Source: Bin87 sp965207585
GTDB taxonomy: Bacteria; Chloroflexota; Dehalococcoidia; Lucifugimonadales; UBA3495
Assembly (NCBI GenBank): GCA_965207585.1
Contig: CBDBMT010000002.1
Span: 1-64,000 of the forward strand
Reading direction: 5' to 3'
DNA length: 64,000 bases
In this document: piece after piece, positions 44,837 to 53,826 of the stretch
How the letters are laid out: every line of letters starts with the position of its first letter
Numbering within the stretch: position 1 is the stretch's first letter
Position numbers and translations under genes: made by a program
Notes under the pieces: model-generated
Database searches by the model: none
What the model was told of the DNA's origin: nothing
What the model saw: the letters and a program-made list of their open reading frames with translations, nothing else

Positions 44837-46417
44837 ATGACGAAAAAGCAGCAGTTCCAACCCCTGACCCCGGCGGCCCTGTACGCCCGGGTCTCCAGCG
44901 ACCGGCAGGACGTGGACCTGTCCGTGGCCGCCCAGATGAGGGCCCTACGCGAATACGCCGAGAAGAACGGCTACTCCATCGCCAGGGAGTACGTGGACGA
45001 GGCCGAGAGCGGCAGGATCGCCGACCGCCCCCAGTTCAGGAAGATGATCGAAGAGGGCGGCAAGGCCAGCGCTCCCTTCCAGGTCATATTGGTCTGGAAG
45101 TTTTCGAGGTTCACCCGCAAGCGGGAGCACGCCGTCGCCTTCAAGTCTATGCTGCGCAGGAAGGGCATCCGGGTGGTGTCCATCACCGAGCACGCCGACG
45201 ACTCCCCCACCGGCAAGCTGATGGAGGCCATCATCGAGAGCGTGGACGAGTTCTACAGCGAGAATTTGGCCCAGGAGGTGGTGCGGGGAATGCGGGAGGC
45301 CGCCTCCCGGGGCTACTTCCTGGCCTCCCGCGCTCCCTTCGGGTACAAGCGCATCAAGGTCAGCGACGGGGTGAAGGACCGCCCCACCTTGGAGATAGAC
45401 CCGGACGCCGCGCCCATCATCAAGGAGATCTTCGAGAGTTCCCGCCGGGGCAACGGGCTGAAGGAAATCTGCAAGGAGTTGAACAGCCGGGGCATCACCA
45501 ACCGGGGCAAGCGGTGGCAGAAGAGCACGGTACACGCCATGCTGACCAACGAAGCCTACACCGGTACGGCGGTTTGGGGGGTGAAGAGCAAGGACGAGAA
45601 GGCCGGAGAGCCGGTGCGGGTGGAAAACGCTTGGCCCGCCTTGGTGTCAAGGGAGACCTTTGACGCGGTGCAGAACGGGATGCACGAGCGGGCGCCGGCC
45701 CAGCAGCGGCCGGCCCGGGTGGGCAGCCAGTACCTCCTGAGCGGGTTGCTCAAGTGCGGTGTCTGCGGCAAGCCCTACTCCGGCCAGGCGGCCAAGAGCG
45801 GGCAGTTCGCCTACTACGTCTGCGCCAGGCTGCTGCGGGAGGGAACGGGAAGCTGCACGGGCCGCTACCTGAACGCGGAGCGGGTGGAGGATTACATCAT
45901 CGAAAAGGTGCGGGAGCGGATACTCACCGAGGAGACCATCACCGAGTTGGTTACTCTGGTGGCCGAGGAAATCGACGCCCTGGCCGGTGAGGTCAATGGA
46001 CGGTTGAAGGCCATAGGCGTTGAGCTTGCCGACGTGGAAAGCCGGTTGGAGAACCTCTACCAGGCGCTGGAGACCAAGCAGTTGCCGATAGAGGCGCTGT
46101 CGCCGCGCATCCTGTCATTGAAGAGCCGACACGATCAGTTGGTGGCGGCGAAAGAGGAAGCCGAGGATCAGTTGGAGCGGCGGCGGGCGGACTTGCCGAC
46201 GAGCCGGGAGATCAAAGGGTACGTGGCGGACTTCCGGGAGTTCCTGAAGGAGGGGACATTCCCGGAGCGGAAGGCGCTGATACGGAACTTCGTGAAGGGG
46301 ATCGAGATCGTGGACGACGAGGCGACGCTGACGTACACTATCCCCATGCCTCAGGACGGAGCGACGCGAGAGTCGGCATCGGTTCTCGATTTTGTCCAGT
46401 CCGGCCCACCAAGTTGA
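44837..46417 (+). CDS. Large serine recombinase
   Basis: A 526-residue site-specific recombinase that breaks and rejoins DNA through a phosphoserine link. The resolvase domain (about 10-155) has the catalytic Ser in YARVSSDRQD near residue 19. The recombinase domain is about 170-290 (PFGYKRIKV, GKRWQKSTVHAMLTNEAYTG). A zinc ribbon follows (LKCGVCGKPYSG … CTGRY) near 310-345, then a coiled coil (about 380-460). AAAAAGGGA lies 7 bp before the ATG. Such enzymes integrate phages and islands at specific att sites. It is the last gene of the defence island and its 3' end overlaps the 44-bp box copied at 12731 and, diverged, at 21721. Confidence 0.92.
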   Translation: MTKKQQFQPLTPAALYARVSSDRQDVDLSVAAQMRALREYAEKNGYSIAREYVDEAESGRIADRPQFRKMIEEGGKASAPFQVILVWKFSRFTRKREHAVAFKSMLRRKGIRVVSITEHADDSPTGKLMEAIIESVDEFYSENLAQEVVRGMREAASRGYFLASRAPFGYKRIKVSDGVKDRPTLEIDPDAAPIIKEIFESSRRGNGLKEICKELNSRGITNRGKRWQKSTVHAMLTNEAYTGTAVWGVKSKDEKAGEPVRVENAWPALVSRETFDAVQNGMHERAPAQQRPARVGSQYLLSGLLKCGVCGKPYSGQAAKSGQFAYYVCARLLREGTGSCTGRYLNAERVEDYIIEKVRERILTEETITELVTLVAEEIDALAGEVNGRLKAIGVELADVESRLENLYQALETKQLPIEALSPRILSLKSRHDQLVAAKEEAEDQLERRRADLPTSREIKGYVADFREFLKEGTFPERKALIRNFVKGIEIVDDEATLTYTIPMPQDGATRESASVLDFVQSGPPS

Positions 46418-46446
46418 ACAAAACCGAGAACCTTTACAATCAGGTT
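46403..46446 (+). repeat. 44-bp box overlapping recombinase 3' end (copy A)
   Basis: The box starts at ggcccaccaa, contains the recombinase stop codon and ends in caggtt. Related copies are at 12731-12774 and 21721-21761. Similarity to copy B begins exactly at the box and does not extend into the preceding coding sequence, as expected for a recombination core. Confidence 0.5.
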
Positions 46447-46504
46447 CAAGATACAGGCGTAGTCGCCCACTCGGGTCCACCTCGCCCGACGGGTAAAGTG
46501 CGAA

Positions 46505-46536
46505 GCCCCTGCTGTTGCGGCAGGGGCCTTTCCTTT
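46505..46536 (+). terminator. Rho-independent terminator after the recombinase
   Basis: An 8-bp stem (GCCCCTGC, 46505-46512, with 46520-46527) and a 7-nt loop are followed by CCTTTCCTTTT. It ends transcription of the recombinase before the convergent TPR gene. Confidence 0.75.
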
Positions 46537-46626
46537 TGCCGCTACGACGCGCTCAAGGAGCAACTCGCGGGAAGCTGAGACTGAACCGCGGAGCCGATCA
46601 GCCTGGCGGCTCATATTGCGCCGCAA

Positions 46627-48288
46627 TCAGCTTGTACTCTCAAGCCGACAAAAACAGGACGCCTGCACCGGGACGTCGGCACGCGCCCGGGCCAGAGCCA
46701 GCCGCTGCTGGGCGACCGCCGCCAATTCGCGCTGGCCGGTTCGCTCCAGGCATTCGTGATAGCCGCTCAGGCTCCAGACATTGTCGGGGTGCTGGCTTGA
46801 CCGTTTGAGCGCTGAGTCGAAGCCGAGGTCCGCCCGATACTCGACGAGGGCTTCTTCCACACGTCCCTGTTCCAGCAGGAGGGCGCCGAGGGCGTGCCGG
46901 ACCGGCTGCATCCAGCCCCAAGGCTCGTCATAGGGCAGGTTGTCGTCAAGGGCGACCGCCTGGCGCAAGTGTGCGAAGCCCGATTCGATGTCACCCCGCC
47001 GGTAGTCGAGCTCGCCCAGCATCATTTCCCGCGCGACCGCCAGGATGTCGCGGCAGGAGTTATTGAACAAATACCGGCTGTCCGGCACGCGGCCGAAGTC
47101 CCGCTCGAACGCCTCCGCCTCGGCCGCCGCCGACTTCGAATGCCCGAGAGTTGCGAAGGCGATGGCCCTGGCATACCGCATGGTCGCGCTCGTCACGCAG
47201 TACAGATCGGGATTTGCCGGCAGTTCCTGCGCCAGGATCTCCCTCCATTTCCCAAACCGCACCAGAACATGCTGTTTGACCGGCACCAGCCCTTCCAGCC
47301 AGTCGGCCATGGGCGGCGACTGTACGCTCAACAGGTCCTCGGGGAGGCCAGCGATCAACTCCTCGGCCGCCTCGATGGCGGACTGGTACTGGCCCAGGAA
47401 CATCGCCCCGTACGCCTTGAAGTGATAGTCGTGGCAGCGGTACAGGGTATAGAAATTGAATGGCCCTCTGGCTGCCAGATACCGGCGGTCGGCCCGAATC
47501 GCTGCTTCATTCCAATTCACCACGCTCAGATAATCGCCGCACAAAACGTCGATATGCGTCGCCATGTGCTGCAGGTGGCCAGCATCCGGCACCAGGCCTC
47601 GCAACTGTTCGCAGGCGTGCAGAGCCTGTTCCGGGAAGGGCGACATTTCCAGCAGGTGGATGTACATGTGCAGCATCCCCGGATGCGGCGGGGCTCCCAT
47701 GCTGGCGCGATGTTCCATGCCCAGTTCGAGCACCTGCCTGGCTTCTTCGGTGTCGGCGCCCGCGGCCGCTTCGCCGGATGTCAGGTCCCAGAGCGCCCAG
47801 GGGGTGCGGTTCATCAGCGCTTCCGCAAATAGCGCCGAGATATCCGGATCCTCCCGGTGGTTGAGGTAGATCGGTCGCATGGCAGTGGCAAAGTCATCAA
47901 CCCAGGCCGACAGGTCCTGCGGCACTCGCGCAGACTGATATCGCTGGTGAAGCGCCCCAATCAAGTCCCCTTCCCACTGGGCACAATTGACTGCCAGCTC
48001 CGCGGCCCGCGTTGTCGCGTCATAGGCTTCGGACAGCGTTTTCGATGTTTCCGCCTCGTCAAAGGCTTCCCAAGGCTTGTTGTAGTTGGGACCCAAAGCG
48101 TACGCGATACCCCAATACGCCATGGCACACCTCGGATCGGCTTCTGCAGCCTGTTTGAAGCAGAAGACGGCCTCCTCGTGGTTGAATCCATAGGTCCATA
48201 GCAGACCCCGATCAAACCAAAGCTGGGCCTCCGGCGAGGATGTTGTTACTGGCCGGCTGTATGAACCGAGATCGAACTCATAAGTCAT
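46627..48288 (-). CDS. Tetratricopeptide-repeat protein
   Basis: A 553-residue soluble protein of helical repeats. Recognisable TPR-type units include EAQLWFDRGLLWTYGFNHEEA, CFKQAAEADPRCAMAYWGIA near the start and HALGALLLEQGRVEEALVEY near the C-terminus; the middle has conserved His-rich segments (HMYIHLLEM, HMATHIDVL, YRCHDYH). No signal peptide. The His pattern hints at metal binding, but I know no enzyme with it. It is 61 bp downstream of the hybrid kinase gene in the same direction, so the two may be co-transcribed. Confidence 0.8.
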   Translation of the reverse strand: MTYEFDLGSYSRPVTTSSPEAQLWFDRGLLWTYGFNHEEAVFCFKQAAEADPRCAMAYWGIAYALGPNYNKPWEAFDEAETSKTLSEAYDATTRAAELAVNCAQWEGDLIGALHQRYQSARVPQDLSAWVDDFATAMRPIYLNHREDPDISALFAEALMNRTPWALWDLTSGEAAAGADTEEARQVLELGMEHRASMGAPPHPGMLHMYIHLLEMSPFPEQALHACEQLRGLVPDAGHLQHMATHIDVLCGDYLSVVNWNEAAIRADRRYLAARGPFNFYTLYRCHDYHFKAYGAMFLGQYQSAIEAAEELIAGLPEDLLSVQSPPMADWLEGLVPVKQHVLVRFGKWREILAQELPANPDLYCVTSATMRYARAIAFATLGHSKSAAAEAEAFERDFGRVPDSRYLFNNSCRDILAVAREMMLGELDYRRGDIESGFAHLRQAVALDDNLPYDEPWGWMQPVRHALGALLLEQGRVEEALVEYRADLGFDSALKRSSQHPDNVWSLSGYHECLERTGQRELAAVAQQRLALARARADVPVQASCFCRLESTS

Positions 48289-48349
48289 GATCAGGCGCCT
48301 TTCGTCGCAGGTTGTCCCTTCTGACAGTCCACGTGTGTTAAGGAAAATC

Positions 48350-50734
48350 TTATGTGATGCGGGGTTCCTCGCCTGGCGTCTCCCCGGCGGGCACCCAATA
48401 GCCCACCCGGGGCTCGTTGAAGACGTAGGCGGGGCGGTCGGCAGTGTCGCCCAGCCGGCGGCGCAGCCTGACCACCACGGCGCGCATGGGCCGCAGGTCG
48501 CCGCCGGCCCTTTTGCCCCAGACCCGCTCCAGCAGGTGGTCGTAGGTCAGCACCCGCCCGGCGTTGGCCGCCAGCTCCGCCAGCAGCCGGTACTCCAGGG
48601 ACACCAGGTGCACCGTCTCTCCGCCCAGGGTCACCCGGCGCTGGGCGAAGTCAATCGCCAGCTCGCCACAGACGTAGGGTTCCAACGGCACGGAAACCTC
48701 CCGCCGCCGCAGGGCCGCCCGGATCCGGGCCGCCAGCTCCGTGGGCGAGAAGGGCTTGACCACGTAGTCCACCGCCCCCTCGTCGAAGGCCCGGGCGACG
48801 AGGTCCTCCCGCCCGTAGGCGGAGACGATGATCACCGGCACGTCCGCTTTCTCCAGGATGGACTGCATCAGTTCCACGCCGTCGGCGTCGGGCAGCATCA
48901 GGTCCAGCAGGACCACCTGGGGCTGCTCCTCCTCCACGAGGCGCAGGACTTCCTGCGGGTCTCCGGTCACCACCGGCCGGTAGCCCGATGCGGTAAGAGC
49001 GTCGCGGACGTAGCGGAGATCGTTAGGATCGTCGTCCACCGCCAAGACCCGCACCCGATCTTCCGCTCCTACCCGCCTCCGCCGCGATGAGCGGGCCGGG
49101 ACCGGGGCCGCCTCGACTGCCTCTACAGTGGGCAGGGTGAAGGTGAACCGTGCCCCCAGGCCCACCCCGTCGCTCTCGGCGCGGATGCGCCCGCCGTGTG
49201 CTTCCACGATACCCTTGCAGATGGCCAGGCCCAGGCCGGTGTCTCCGTCATGCCCCTCGGACGCGCCCCCGGAGAACTTGCGGAACAGGTAGGGCAACTG
49301 CTCCTCCGGAATGCCCCGGCCCTCGTCGGACACCGCCACCGCCACGTGTACCCCGTCCCGCGCCGCGCTCACCCGGATGGCCGAGTCCGGCGCGGAGTGG
49401 CGGGCCGCGTTGGCCAGCAGGTTGACCAGCACCTGCACGATGCGCTGCCGGTCCGCCATCACCAGGGGCAGGTCCGGCTCCACGTCGATCTCCAGAGGGT
49501 TCCCGCCCCCGGCGCTGCTGAAGGCGCTCCTCGCCCGCTCCACCAGCAGGGCCGCCTCGGCGGGTTCCGGGCTGACCGGCAACGCGCCCGTCTCGATGCG
49601 GGCCACGTCCAGCAGGTCGGAGACCAGCACATTCATGCGGTCGGCCTGGTCGCCCATGATCCGAACGAACTGGCGCACCACCGCCGGGTCCAGTTCCGGC
49701 GCCGCATCCATGATCGTGGTGGCCGACCCCCTGATGGAGGTCAGGGGCACTCTCAGCTCGTGGGTCACCATAGCCAGGAAGTCGGCCCGCAGCCGCTCCA
49801 GCTTCTCCACTTCGGCCAGGTCCTGCATGGTGACCACCACCGACTCCACCGCACCGCCGTCGGAGCGGATCGGCGTGGCGTTGAGCAGCGCCGTGACCTG
49901 CCTTCCATCGGGGACCCGCAGCACTATCTCCTCGGCCCGCACCGTCTCCGCCGCGCGGAGCAGTTGGGCCATGGGAAACTCCCGCAGGGAGACCTCCCGG
50001 CCGTCAGCCCGGCGGCAGGTCAGCGCCTCCAGCAGGTCCTCCGGCGCTTGGTCCGGGTTGCGCAGGATGTCCACGATCCGCCGCGTCTCCCGGTTGAAGG
50101 ACTTCGGCGCCCCAGTCCGGGCGTCAAAGACCACGACGCCCACCGGTGAGGTGTCCACCAGCGTCTCCAGGTCGGCCCGGGCCCGCTGCTCCTCATGGTG
50201 GCGGCGGGCGTTGGCGATGGCCAGGGCCGCCTGGGAGGCGAAGAGAACCAGGGTGTCCTCGTCCTCCTGGCTGAACCCCTCCTCGCCGGGCTTGTCCGAC
50301 AGGTAGAGGTTGCCGACCCGGGCGTTCTGGAGCCGGATGGGCGCGCTGAGGAAGCTGGTCAAGGGTCCCAGGGGCGGGCCGATTGCCGGCAGCCCCAACG
50401 CCTGGGAATAGACGGAGAAGTCGGCCACCCGCAGGGGCTCGGTCTGGCTGCTCAGGTGGGCGAAGGGATCCAGCCCTCCGGGCAGGTCCACGAACCCCCG
50501 GTGGGCCTCCTCGGTCAGGCCGGAGGAGAAGAAGGCTTGGAACTGCCCCAGGTCGTCGATGACGGTGAGGCCGCCCCGGCCGGCCCCGGTGAGCAGGCGC
50601 GCCCCGTCCACCACCCGTTGCAGCACGGCGTCCAGGTCCAGGTCCTCGGTGATGCGCAGGCTGGCCTGGCTCAGGCGGGAGAGGCGCTCCCGCAGGTCGG
50701 CTGTCTCCGCATCTTGTTGGTGCGCTGGGTTCAA
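48350..50734 (-). CDS. Hybrid sensor kinase with receiver and OmpR-type DNA-binding domain (paralogue)
   Basis: A 794-residue paralogue of the protein at 12915-15284 with the same order: GAF (about 25-175), PAS (185-300), HisKA with His near 325 (MVTHELRVPLTS), HATPase (GLGLAICKG), receiver with Asp near 610 (VLLDLMLPD), and winged helix to the end. I place the start at TTG 50734, since it is preceded by AAGGAGGTGATCC, a 13-nt perfect match to the 16S anti-Shine-Dalgarno end. An upstream TTG at 50809 has no such site. This start also gives nearly the same length as the paralogue. AT-rich tandem repeats upstream may be its operator. Confidence 0.92.
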   Translation of the reverse strand: MNPAHQQDAETADLRERLSRLSQASLRITEDLDLDAVLQRVVDGARLLTGAGRGGLTVIDDLGQFQAFFSSGLTEEAHRGFVDLPGGLDPFAHLSSQTEPLRVADFSVYSQALGLPAIGPPLGPLTSFLSAPIRLQNARVGNLYLSDKPGEEGFSQEDEDTLVLFASQAALAIANARRHHEEQRARADLETLVDTSPVGVVVFDARTGAPKSFNRETRRIVDILRNPDQAPEDLLEALTCRRADGREVSLREFPMAQLLRAAETVRAEEIVLRVPDGRQVTALLNATPIRSDGGAVESVVVTMQDLAEVEKLERLRADFLAMVTHELRVPLTSIRGSATTIMDAAPELDPAVVRQFVRIMGDQADRMNVLVSDLLDVARIETGALPVSPEPAEAALLVERARSAFSSAGGGNPLEIDVEPDLPLVMADRQRIVQVLVNLLANAARHSAPDSAIRVSAARDGVHVAVAVSDEGRGIPEEQLPYLFRKFSGGASEGHDGDTGLGLAICKGIVEAHGGRIRAESDGVGLGARFTFTLPTVEAVEAAPVPARSSRRRRVGAEDRVRVLAVDDDPNDLRYVRDALTASGYRPVVTGDPQEVLRLVEEEQPQVVLLDLMLPDADGVELMQSILEKADVPVIIVSAYGREDLVARAFDEGAVDYVVKPFSPTELAARIRAALRRREVSVPLEPYVCGELAIDFAQRRVTLGGETVHLVSLEYRLLAELAANAGRVLTYDHLLERVWGKRAGGDLRPMRAVVVRLRRRLGDTADRPAYVFNEPRVGYWVPAGETPGEEPRIT

Positions 50735-50848
50735 AGGATCACCTCCTTGGCCGGCGGGCCGCCCCTTTCGGCTGTCCTGGCCCGCAGGATTTTGCGCTGA
50801 TGGGGGCAATTATGCCTCAATTTCCTTTATGTTACCAAAACTCATCAT

Positions 50849-50891
50849 AATATCACCTAATATCACCTATAAATTGTTGATACGGTGATAT
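50849..50891 (-). promoter_or_regulatory. Tandem AATATCACCT repeats and inverted half-site
   Basis: AATATCACCT occurs twice in direct tandem (50849-50858, 50859-50868), with an inverted GGTGATAT at 50884-50891. They are about 115-160 bp upstream of the kinase start in an AT-rich patch. The 10-bp period matches OmpR-family direct-repeat binding. Confidence 0.5.
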
Positions 50892-51019
50892 AGTTATCCA
50901 TGGCTTTTCTCGGTAATGAACGACAGCAGGTGTTCTGAAATGCGTCCCTATCGCCCACGCCAGCGGGGTTTGTCCGGGACGGACTACCGGATTGAAATAC
51001 CTGAAATAGAGGAAACGAA

Positions 51020-53764
51020 ATGACCAGCAGATTCTTCCTGCTCGCATAGGCCACGGGATTGCTCCTGGCGGGGGCGTTGCTCGCCGCGCCGCCCGCAGAG
51101 GCGGAGCATGGCAAGTATCCAAAGCCCCCTAAGCCTGAGAATGTCCGTGTTACGGAAAGGTCTTCCTCTGCAATCTACATAGAGTGGGACAACCCGTCCC
51201 GCGACCCCAGCGCAACTTTCCGCCGCTTCCGGTTTGGTACGACACAATTCCAATGGAGTGTACCGGATTGGCAACTAGGCGATGCCCTCGCCGGGCTTGC
51301 GCCAGCCACAGAATACCAAGTCCATATTTACACCTGCGACGATTACCAGACGGGCTCTGACTACGAACTCGTTCATATGGAATGTTCGGACGCCTACGAG
51401 CTCACCGTTTCGACGTTGCCGGGGCCGCCCGGTGCTCCCTCGTCTGTCGCCGTCACCTCCCGACGGGGCCCGGGTTACCGCCGTCTTCGACGAACCTCGC
51501 ACCGGCGGAGTGGACGCGCTGAGCTATGAAATCCAGTGGACTATCCCGGGCACGGGGGATTACAGCGCAGACAACGGCACGGTCACCGAGCCTGTCGCCG
51601 CAGACGCCAACGGCAAGGTTACCATCACCTTCACGGGCCTCAACGCCGGCTACAACTGGGACTTCCGCATGCGCGCGCTCAACGAGGCGGGCAAAGCGAC
51701 TGGTCGCCGGAGTTCAGCCTGATAAAGGACTCCGTTCCGCGTCCTCCCAGTAACCTGCGGGTGGAAGTTCTGGACGGACAGACCGCGCGGCTCACCTGGG
51801 ACCCTTCCCCGGACGGCGGCCGGTACGACCTCAAGCCTCAGCCCCTCAAGTACCAGTATCGTATCGAGAACCTGCCGGGCCCCTGGACGAATATCCCGGG
51901 CGAAGGCGTTACGTCCCACACCGTCGGGAACCTCAGCCTGCACAACACCATCAGAACCTTCCAGATTCGCGCCGTCAATCCCGTGGGGCACAGCTGGACC
52001 TCGGGCGACATTGTGGCGACGGAATATGCGAATGTTCAGCCCGAACTTCCCTCCAATCTCCGAGTTACCGCGCCGGGGCCGCAGACGGCCCGGCTGGAGT
52101 GGGACGCCAGCCCGGACCCCGGCTGGGCTAACGGACAACCGGCCGGCAACCTGCGCTATCAGTACCGCCTGGTCAACTTAAACGGCCCCTGGGTTCACGC
52201 CACCATTGGAGCTGAGACCACCCGGGACAGCAGGGGCCTGCTCCTCTACGCCGCCCGGCACGAGTGGCAGGTCCGCGCCATCAGCGCCGGCGGTGTCAGC
52301 GCGGCCTCCAACACCGCCGGCGTGGGCCCGGTGCCCGCGGTTCCGGAACCCCCGTCCAACCTGCAGGCGGCCATCGTTGACCGCAACCGGGTGCAACTTA
52401 CCTGGGACGCCAGTCCCCACGGCGGCTGGATCAACGGACAGTCCCAGGTCCCGCGCTACCAGTACCGCATCCATGAACCCGACGACGCCTTCGTGGAAGT
52501 GCCCGGCGGCAACGTGACCTCCTACGTCGTGGCGGGCCTGGACGTGGAGAACAACTTCTACCGCTTCCAGCTGCGGGCCGTCAATGATCACGGCCACAGC
52601 TGGACCACCGGCGACATCATCGAACTGGGGCCGGTGGACCTGACCACCCTGGCCCACATCAGCATCACCTCCCTGGCCGGAGACGACGGCGTTTACGCCA
52701 TCGGCGACACCTTCCGGGCCACGGCGCTCTTCGAGGAGGGCGTAACCGTCACCGGAAAGCCGACGCTGACGCTGGACTTTGACGGCGTGTCCAAAACGGC
52801 GCGGTACACCACCGGGCCGGAGAGCGACCCCGGATCGTCCACTTCAGCTACAAGGTGGCCGAGGAGGACATGGACGCCGACGGCATCGCAATCCCGGCCA
52901 ACGCCCTGAACCTGAACGGCGGCGCCATCACCAACGCCGCCGGCAACGCGGCCGTCCTGACCCATGACGCCGTGAACGCTGGAGCCGCCCACCGGGTGGA
53001 CGGCGTGCTTCCCACCTTCGCCGCCGCCGTGTCGGCGGACGGCATGTCAGTCACCCTCTCCTTCAGCGAGGCGGTCACCGTGCCGCCGCTGCTGCTGGAC
53101 ATCTCCGAATTGGTCGAGGTCCCCGTGGAACGGTTTTACATGGCGGTGCTGAACGTTGCCGCAGTCGGCCGGCTGGCGCCGCTGGCCGGGGCAGAGATCA
53201 GCAACGGACAGATCATCCTGCGCGTCCCGCAACCCCATCGGACTGCCTCAACGGGCGACCGTGACCTACGACAACATCTTCGCTGAAAACTCAGTGGGGC
53301 TGTTCATCGACGCCGCCGGCAACCCGCTCCTCAACTTCGGCCCCCAGGCCGCCGCCAACAACTCCACGGTCGACGTGCCCACGCCGGCAACCGACCCCAA
53401 TGACGCCGTGGCGCTGAGCCTGAACGAAGTCACGGTTCCCGAGGGGCAGAGCCGTTCCTACACCGTGCGGCTGGCCTCGCAGCCCCCCGCCGACGTGCAC
53501 TTGGACATTGCCCCATCCTTCGCGGAGATGAAATTGGTGGATGGCAGATACGTGGTGGATGGCGGCCTGGAGCTGAACGCGAGCTCGCTCATTTTCACCG
53601 CGGACAACTGGAACACGCCGCAGACGGTAACGCTGACGGCGCCGCCGGAAGACGATAACCGGCGGGACCACTGGGTGGTGCTGGTTCACGCCACGGAAAG
53701 CGAGGACAGCGCTTTTGACCGCCTGTGGCAAATAGTGCGCGTGGTCATGGACAACAGCGGCTAG
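51020..53764 (+). pseudogene. Secreted fibronectin III/SwmB-like protein, broken
   Basis: The gene begins at ATG 51020 (MTSRFFLLA) after a GAGGAAA site, but codon 10 is TAG. Beyond it the signal peptide continues (TGLLLAGALLAAPPAEA). Frame changes occur near 51475, 51695, 52838 and 53228. At three of these a single base missing from a short homopolymer (C, A or G run) would explain the shift. Joined, the product has about four fibronectin III-like repeats (PSNLRV…ARLTWD…YQYRI), a SwmB-like unit (ITSLAGDDGVYAIGDTF…GNAAVLTHDAV) and a C-terminal Calx-like domain ending RVVMDNSG. Either a decayed gene or assembly errors; the TAG favours decay. Confidence 0.75.
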
Positions 53765-53826
53765 TCGGCCCCGGCGCGATTCGAACCCGCGCCGGCGCTG
53801 CGCCGAAGATGAAAACAGGGAGAGTT

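Noticed and set aside
50737..50749. GGATCACCTCCTT resembling the 16S rRNA 3' end
   Set aside because: No other rRNA sequence is around it; on the minus strand it is a strong ribosome-binding site for the kinase gene.
53765..53805. Possible tRNA on the minus strand (ATTCGAACCC T-arm-like)
   Set aside because: Only the T-arm-like piece is present; no anticodon or D arm follows in the expected distance.
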